This document shows, piece after piece, positions 53,323 through 58,329 of a stretch of 58,329 bases of DNA. The notes under the pieces were generated by a model, which was not told the DNA's origin, ran no database searches, and saw only the letters and a list, made by a program, of their open reading frames with translations. This stretch comes from Bordetella parapertussis (GTDB taxonomy: Bacteria > Bacteroidota > Bacteroidia > Chitinophagales > Chitinophagaceae): the NCBI GenBank assembly GCA_943331005.2, contig CALQJX020000023.1, positions 1-58,329 on the forward strand, given 5' to 3'. Both the position numbers and the translations under genes were made by a program. How positions within the stretch are numbered: the first letter of the stretch is position 1; every line of letters starts with the position of its first letter.

Positions 53323-56166
53323 TTATCTGAGTTCTTCCTTCAGGAAGAGGCCGGTATGGCTTTCTTTGATAGCCGCAATATCTTCTGGGGTACCGGCACC
53401 TACAACCCTGCCACCACCGCCACCACCTTCGGGACCCATGTCTATCACATAGTCGGCTACCTTCACCACATCCAGGTTGTGCTCTATGACCAGCACTGTG
53501 TTGCCCCTGTCTACCAATCTGTTCAATACGGCGAGCAAATGCCGTATATCTTCGAAGTGGAGACCGGTAGTAGGTTCGTCGAGTATGTATATGGTCTGTC
53601 CTGTGTCGCGCTTAGATAGTTCTGTTGCCAGTTTCACTCGCTGCGCCTCACCACCGCTGAGTGTTACCGCACTTTGTCCAAGGGTCACATATCCCAAGCC
53701 AACATCCTGCAGGGTCTTTATTTTGCGATGCAGAAATGATACATTCACAAAGAACTCTACCGCATCATCTACGGTCATATTCAGCACATCTGATATAGAC
53801 TTGCCTTTGAACCTGATCTCCAGCGTTTCCCTGTTGTAGCGCCTGCCATTGCATTTTTCGCAAAGCACATACACATCCGGCAGGAAGTTCATTTCGATGG
53901 TACGCATACCACCACCCTGACATTCCTCGCAACGTCCGCCCTTCACATTGAAGGAGAAACGGCCTGCATTGTAACCTCTTATTTTGGCCTCCGGCACCTG
54001 TGCAAACAACTGCCTGATCTCGTTGAAGAAACCACAATAGGTAGCAGGGTTGCTGCGCGGAGTTCTGCCAATAGGGCTCTGGTCTATTTCTATTACCTTA
54101 TCTATATGTTCCAGTCCCTTCACCTTTTTGAAAGGCATGGGCGGTTGCTTGAAGGTAGGATAACAATGCCGGGCAAGGATCGGGTACAGGGTCTCGTTAA
54201 TGAGTGTACTCTTTCCGCTGCCAGATACACCACTAACACTGATGAAGGTACCCAGCGGCAGCTTGATGGTCACATCCTTCAGGTTGTTGCCGGAAGCGCC
54301 TTCTATTACCAGCGTATGTCCGTTGCCCTTTCTGCGGGTTTCCGGCACTTCTATCTTCAGTGTATGGTTGAGGTAGCGGGAAGTTGTGGTATCCTGCTTC
54401 AGTATTTCGGCTGGCGTACCTGCACTCACTATACGGCCACCATGAAAACCTGCTGCCGGACCAATATCTATGAGATGGTCTGAAGCCAGCATGATGTCTT
54501 TATCGTGCTCTACTACCAGTACAGAGTTGCCCCCGTCGCGCAGATTCTTCAGTGCTTTTATGAGCTTCTGGTTATCGCGCTGGTGCAGCCCTATACTGGG
54601 CTCATCGAGTATGTAGGTGATGCCTGTAAGCTGCGACCCTATCTGCGTTGCCAGCCTGATGCGCTGCGACTCACCGCCGCTGAGTGTGCGGGTTGCCCTA
54701 TCCATAGTGAGGTAATGCAAACCCACATCGAGCAGGAAGTGCAGCCTGTCGCGGATCTCCTTCAGTATGTCTTTGGCAATGGTATTCTGCTTGTTGCTGA
54801 GCCTGTCTTCAATATCGTCAAACCAGTCCATGAGCTCCTGCAGCGACATATCGGACAGTGCTGCAATGTTCTGCTCATCTACCCTGAAGTAGAGACTTTC
54901 CTTCTTGAGTCTGGCCCCGTTACATTCGGGACAGGTATTGAGCTCCATGAAACTCTCGGCCCAGGTACGCACCCCTTCAGAGGTGGTTTCATTGAACCAG
55001 CGGAGCACCATGTTCACTATACCCTCGTAGTTGTGCTGTGTTACCTTTTCTACATAGGCCTCAGCATCGTCGCTTACATAGGTGATCACGCCTTCCTCAT
55101 TGCCATAAAGCAGCAGATTCAGCTGGTTCTGCGGAATGGCACTGATCGGCTTATCCAGCGGTATCTTATTTTTCTTTGCCAGAGCCATGGCCATCTGGTA
55201 TGACCATACTTCGCGTTCGCCACCCAACGGAGCTATAGCACCATCGTTGATGCTCTTACTCATATCGGGCAGTATGCTCTGCATGTTCACTGCATATACC
55301 TTGCCAAGGCCCTTGCATTTGGGGCAGGCACCATAGGGCGAGTTGAATGAGAATGTATTGGGCGACGGCTCTTCATAAGAGATACCGGTCTCTATACACA
55401 TGAGCTGCTTGCTGTACTGGTGCACCTTGTCTTTCTCTACATCTGCCACAAACATCAGGCCCTTACCCATCTGCAGACATTGCTGTATGCTCTGGCTCAT
55501 GCGGGAATTGCCCTCTGTTGCCACCAGCAACCTGTCTACCACCAGCTCTATATCGTGGATCTTGTAACGATCCAGCTGCATCTTTTCTTTCAGGTCCAGC
55601 ACCACACCATCTATACGCACCTTTACATAGCCCTGTTTGCGCAGCTGCTCAAAAAGCTCTCGGTAATGCCCTTTGCGCCCCCTGACAATGGGTGCCAGCA
55701 ACATGATCTTGCGATCGGTGAAATGCTGCTGTATGTGCGCCACAATTTCCTCTTCACTGAACTTCACCATCTTCTTGCCGGTATTGTAGGAATAGGCATC
55801 GGCAATACGTGCGTATAGCAGACGCATGAAGTCGTATACTTCTGTAACAGTACCCACTGTGGAGCGGGGATTTCTGTTGGTAGTCTTTTGTTCTATAGAA
55901 ATAACGGGAGAGAGTCCGGAGATCTTATCCACATCGGGCCGGTCGAGGTCGCCAACGAACTGGCGGGCATAGGCAGCAAAGCTTTCCATGTACCTGCGCT
56001 GGCCTTCGGCAAAAATGGTATCGAACGCCAACGACGACTTGCCACTGCCACTGATACCGGTGATAACCACCAGTTTGTTCTTGGGTATGCTGACGTCTAT
56101 GTTCTTGAGGTTGTGCACACGCGCACCCTGCACCACTATCTGACCATGATCTTTTACTGCACTCAT
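53323..56166 (-). CDS. uvrA: Excinuclease ABC subunit A
   Basis: This 947-residue damage-recognition ATPase of nucleotide excision repair has two ABC modules. The first has Walker [11 protein letters not shown], the zinc site CPKCKGLG and CPECNGARL, and signature [12 protein letters not shown]. The second has [10 protein letters not shown], zinc module [14 protein letters not shown] with [10 protein letters not shown], signature [12 protein letters not shown] and Walker [16 protein letters not shown]. The UvrB-binding and DNA-binding insertions are present and the length is normal. The genes uvrB and uvrC are not nearby. A hairpin terminator lies upstream at 56293-56325. Confidence 0.98.
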   Translation of the reverse strand: MSAVKDHGQIVVQGARVHNLKNIDVSIPKNKLVVITGISGSGKSSLAFDTIFAEGQRRYMESFAAYARQFVGDLDRPDVDKISGLSPVISIEQKTTNRNPRSTVGTVTEVYDFMRLLYARIADAYSYNTGKKMVKFSEEEIVAHIQQHFTDRKIMLLAPIVRGRKGHYRELFEQLRKQGYVKVRIDGVVLDLKEKMQLDRYKIHDIELVVDRLLVATEGNSRMSQSIQQCLQMGKGLMFVADVEKDKVHQYSKQLMCIETGISYEEPSPNTFSFNSPYGACPKCKGLGKVYAVNMQSILPDMSKSINDGAIAPLGGEREVWSYQMAMALAKKNKIPLDKPISAIPQNQLNLLLYGNEEGVITYVSDDAEAYVEKVTQHNYEGIVNMVLRWFNETTSEGVRTWAESFMELNTCPECNGARLKKESLYFRVDEQNIAALSDMSLQELMDWFDDIEDRLSNKQNTIAKDILKEIRDRLHFLLDVGLHYLTMDRATRTLSGGESQRIRLATQIGSQLTGITYILDEPSIGLHQRDNQKLIKALKNLRDGGNSVLVVEHDKDIMLASDHLIDIGPAAGFHGGRIVSAGTPAEILKQDTTTSRYLNHTLKIEVPETRRKGNGHTLVIEGASGNNLKDVTIKLPLGTFISVSGVSGSGKSTLINETLYPILARHCYPTFKQPPMPFKKVKGLEHIDKVIEIDQSPIGRTPRSNPATYCGFFNEIRQLFAQVPEAKIRGYNAGRFSFNVKGGRCEECQGGGMRTIEMNFLPDVYVLCEKCNGRRYNRETLEIRFKGKSISDVLNMTVDDAVEFFVNVSFLHRKIKTLQDVGLGYVTLGQSAVTLSGGEAQRVKLATELSKRDTGQTIYILDEPTTGLHFEDIRHLLAVLNRLVDRGNTVLVIEHNLDVVKVADYVIDMGPEGGGGGGRVVGAGTPEDIAAIKESHTGLFLKEELR

Positions 56167-56292
56167 CTTAACTGCAAATTACACGAAATAAACCACGGAT
56201 AAAAACCAATAAAAGCATTGCCGGATAACTGAACTCTATATCCGAAAAAAGACGGGAAAAAGGAAAAAAATACGCACCTTCTATAAACGCAG

Positions 56293-56325
56293 AAAGAAGC
56301 CATGCCTGATGGCACAGCTTCTTTT
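56293..56325 (-). terminator. Hairpin terminator after rpoZ
   Basis: AAAGAAGC (56293-56300) pairs with GCTTCTTT (56317-56324), with an inner TGCC/GGCA stem. It lies about 25 bp after the stop at 56350. The T-run is interrupted (TTCTTTCTG). Confidence 0.65.
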
Positions 56326-56349
56326 GCTATATCTCTATCCGGTAAGGAA

Positions 56350-56670
56350 TTACTTTTTCCTGTAGTAAACCTGATCTTCGTTGAACTCGCTGAAAGACTG
56401 CAGGGGAGCATTAGCCATACGCTCGTATATACGAGATATTTCTATCTGCTCTTTATTTTCGTGCACTTCTTCAAGGTTGTCGCCATGTACGGTGAACTCA
56501 TCCAGCTTGCGGTGCAGTTCTTCTTTCATGGTTACTGATATCTGGTTTGCCCTGCGCGATACGACTACGATAGACTCATAGAGGTTGCCCGTTTTTTCTT
56601 TCAGGGCTATCACATCACGTGTTTCTATCAGAGGGGTTACCGATGACAGTGATCTTCTATTTGTGCTCAT
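56350..56670 (-). CDS. rpoZ: RNA polymerase omega subunit (Bacteroidota type)
   Basis: This 106-residue protein has the omega/Rpb6 core: LIETRDVIALKEKTGNLYESIVVVSRRANQISVTMKEEL at about 14-52, including the SRRANQI helix that contacts beta-prime. A longer acidic C-terminal part follows (NLEEVHENKEQIEIS), as usual in Bacteroidota. It is a structural subunit that helps assemble RNA polymerase. It overlaps the end of bamD by 14 bp, so the two are cotranscribed and probably translationally coupled. In many Bacteroidota this pair is followed by coaBC; here uvrA follows. Confidence 0.9.
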   Translation of the reverse strand: MSTNRRSLSSVTPLIETRDVIALKEKTGNLYESIVVVSRRANQISVTMKEELHRKLDEFTVHGDNLEEVHENKEQIEISRIYERMANAPLQSFSEFNEDQVYYRKK

Positions 56671-57472
56671 TTCTTATCTTTTTTATATTGTTATCAGTTT
56701 CAGTATATAATTTGTCCGCGTCTGCAATATACGACGATTGCGGGAAAGCGTCCTTCAGTTCTCTATAAGCTCCTATGGCACTTGCAAAACGTTCTTCCTG
56801 TTTGGTCTCAATACTCTCTTTGGCATACCTCACATTTGCCCTCATGATCATGTAAAGATACAGATCTGTATTTTTAGAATCGGGGTAAGCCCTCATGAGG
56901 CTTCTATAAGTAACAGTTGCCGCCTTGTACTGACCCAGATTGTAATAGAGCTGTGCGGCATCGGCCTGCTTCAGTTCCATTTTGCCGGTGAGCTCATCTA
57001 TGCTTTTCTGTGCTTCTGCCACCCTCTTAGAGTCGGGGTAACGGGTGACATAAGATTTCAAAGCCTCGAGCGATTTTGCAGTATTGGTCTGATCGAGTGA
57101 AAACTTGGGGCTGTATTTGTACAGGCAGAAAGCACTCATATACTCACATTCTTCTACATCTTTGCTGGTAGGGAAATACTCGGAGAAGTTCTTGAAATAA
57201 TAAGAAGCCTCTACATAATCCTTGAGGTAAAAGAAGGTATAGGAATATTTATAGAACAATGCTTCGTAGTTGCGGGTGCTCTTCATGATGGGCATCAGCT
57301 CTCTGTAAAGCATGTTGGCATGCTGGTAATCTTTCTTTTCGTAATACTCGTTGGCCTTGGTAAGCTTGAAATTCACATCACTGCTCTTACGGATCTTTTC
57401 GTAGCCATTGCATGAAACAAGGGCCAGCGAAAGCACCAACAAATACAATAAATTTTTCAGACGTAAGTACAT
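56657..57472 (-). CDS. bamD: Outer-membrane assembly lipoprotein BamD
   Basis: The protein has 271 residues from the ATG at 57472; a TTG at 57484 is less likely. The lipobox is LALVSC with Cys21. TPR-like helical repeats follow, with LTKANEYYEKKDYQHANMLYRELM, FKNFSEYFPTSKDVEECEYMSAFCLY and LKSYVTRYPDSKRVAEAQKSI. These are the BamD signature and bind BamA during insertion of beta-barrels such as proteins A and B in this window. The length is typical. A TATATTTG -7 element (57482-57489) lies only 9 bp upstream, implying a very short leader. Confidence 0.94.
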   Translation of the reverse strand: MYLRLKNLLYLLVLSLALVSCNGYEKIRKSSDVNFKLTKANEYYEKKDYQHANMLYRELMPIMKSTRNYEALFYKYSYTFFYLKDYVEASYYFKNFSEYFPTSKDVEECEYMSAFCLYKYSPKFSLDQTNTAKSLEALKSYVTRYPDSKRVAEAQKSIDELTGKMELKQADAAQLYYNLGQYKAATVTYRSLMRAYPDSKNTDLYLYMIMRANVRYAKESIETKQEERFASAIGAYRELKDAFPQSSYIADADKLYTETDNNIKKIRNEHK

Positions 57473-57481
57473 ACCGGGGAG

Positions 57482-57489
57482 CAAATATA
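57482..57489 (-). promoter_or_regulatory. Candidate -7 element for bamD-rpoZ
   Basis: CAAATATA reads TATATTTG on the minus strand. It is very close to the ATG at 57472, so the transcript would be almost leaderless. No TTG -33 partner is found at the usual spacing, so this may be fortuitous. Confidence 0.3.
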
Positions 57490-57607
57490 TAAAACCCCAA
57501 CGTTATAGCCTAATAGCAGGAGCTGTATGCAGTGCCATTTTAGCATAAATGTTTCTTAAAACGCAAGTACCCGGTTCTGAGGTATAGCTGTCTCATATTC
57601 TGTTTAT
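57490..57607. other. Intergenic spacer between bamD and the repeat array
   Basis: These 118 bp have no ORF, hairpin or recognisable site apart from the sequence expected to hold the rest of the bamD promoter. With the array, the non-genic region totals about 850 bp to the window edge. Confidence 0.5.
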
Positions 57608-58329
57608 CCCAAAAATCTCCTACCTACATTAATGTCGCCCTCTCGGGGCTTTGGTGTTTTGTGATGCTTCTTTCTATGATCATGTCACCCCTTCAGGGTT
57701 TTCAGGAAGGAGAACGAAAAATAAACGTACAGAAAATCTCCCACGGGAAATAAAAAATGATATTCGCATAACTATCTGACAATCAATATTTAGTGTCAAC
57801 AAAATCTCCCAAAAATCTCCCGCTATAATAATGCCACCCCTTCGGGGTTTTCCGGAAGGTGACCGAAACCTAATCTAGCGGGAAATCTCCCACGGGAAAT
57901 AAAAAATGATATTCGCACAACTATCAGACAATCAATATTTAGTGTCAACAAAATCTCCCAAAAATCTCTCGCTATAATAATGTCAACCCCTTCGTGGCTT
58001 GGGTGTTTTGTGATCCTTCTTTCTATGATCATGCCACCCCTTCGGGGTTTTCCCGAAGATGACCGAAACATAAACGAGCGGGAAATCTCCCACGGGAAAT
58101 AAAAAATGATATTCGCACAACTATCTGACAATCAATATTTAGTGTCAACAAAATCTCCCAAAAATCTCCCGCTATAATAATGTCACCCCTTCGGGGCTTG
58201 GGTGTTTTTGTGATCCTTCTTCCTATGATCATGCCACCCCTTCGGGGTTTTCCGGAAGGTGACCGAAACCTAATCTAGCGGGAAATCTCCCACGGGAAAT
58301 AAAAAATGATATTCGCACAACTATCAGAC
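57608..58329. repeat. Tandem array of an about 200-bp structured intergenic repeat, open at the right edge
   Basis: Four copies begin with the same CCCAAAAATCTC sequence at 57608, 57808, 57957 and 58157. Spacings are 200, 149 and 200 bp, and the last copy is cut by the window edge. Each full copy has two CACCCCTTCGGGG-type hairpins (UUCG tetraloop) about 51 bp apart, then CTCCCACGGGAAAT and a conserved tail (GACAATCAATATTTAGTGTC). Copy 1 is the most diverged. Copy 2 lacks 51 bp. Copies 2 and 4 share private variants. The minus-strand frames that cross it read as repeat-derived peptides, not genes. Confidence 0.9.

Noticed and set aside
57823..58232. Small ORFs (102 and 67 residues) across the repeat array
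   Set aside because: They are frames through the repeat itself, and their peptides repeat with it. No ribosome binding site or family is evident.
57608..58329. CRISPR array
   Set aside because: The unit is about 200 bp with no unique spacers; variants are shared between copies.

Overview
The window comes from a Bacteroidota chromosome, most likely a Chitinophagales/Chitinophagaceae-type organism. Supporting signs are several type IX secretion system (T9SS) cargo proteins with type A or type B C-terminal sorting domains, gliding-type Ig/PKD repeat proteins, Bacteroidota-style -7 promoter elements (TAnnTTTG), the adk-obg and bamD-rpoZ gene pairs, and two ECF sigma genes each followed by a protein with an inner-membrane helix and an outer-membrane beta-barrel. 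I see no rRNA, tRNA, insertion sequence, prophage or CRISPR array. The assignment rests on recognised families and motifs, because no search could be run.

Layout. 1-2042: 5' part of a large secreted Ig/BIG2-repeat protein running off the left edge. 2.4-8.4 kb: housekeeping genes (CbpA-type co-chaperone, outer-membrane barrel protein, MORN-type protein, YjbR protein, sigma-54, alanine dehydrogenase, TerB-like protein). 8.4-12 kb: a minus-strand operon of lipoprotein, T9SS subtilisin and FAD oxidoreductase. 12.2-15.3 kb: first sigma/trans-envelope module. 15.6-18.8 kb: T9SS protein, DtxR-type regulator, and an OsmC operon with two unknown secreted proteins. 18.9-23.7 kb: giant type B T9SS protein and a GH19-like lytic enzyme. 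24-31 kb: typA, two small conserved genes, a methyltransferase, radC, xth and glmM. 31.1-37.8 kb: a second giant type B T9SS protein sharing its N-terminal region with the first, an M13 peptidase and a YdjM-like membrane protein. 37.8-42.7 kb: phospholipase D-type protein, second sigma/trans-envelope module and a MazG-like protein. 42.8-46.6 kb: MoxR ATPase, DinB-like protein and three small exported proteins with GldM-C-like or TonB-C-like domains. 46.6-57.5 kb: rhodanese, obg, adk, clpP, DUF1801, gcvT, pyrH, a polytopic membrane protein, uvrA, rpoZ and bamD. 57.6 kb to the right edge: a tandem array of a structured, roughly 200-bp repeat.

The most interesting content concerns the cell envelope. 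Two loci encode an ECF sigma factor followed directly by a protein whose first 36 residues align without gaps between the loci (DDLFR at 9-13, W28, L35-D36). Each protein then has one membrane helix, a low-complexity linker of about 520 residues and a C-terminal beta-barrel. This fits single-chain anti-sigma factors that span both membranes; such a family (Dma) has been described in Bacteroides. Other candidates are a terminator-like hairpin in the typA leader, a poly-C tract directly after a start codon, exported proteins resembling the TonB C-terminal domain without a membrane anchor, and the higher-order repeat array at the right edge.
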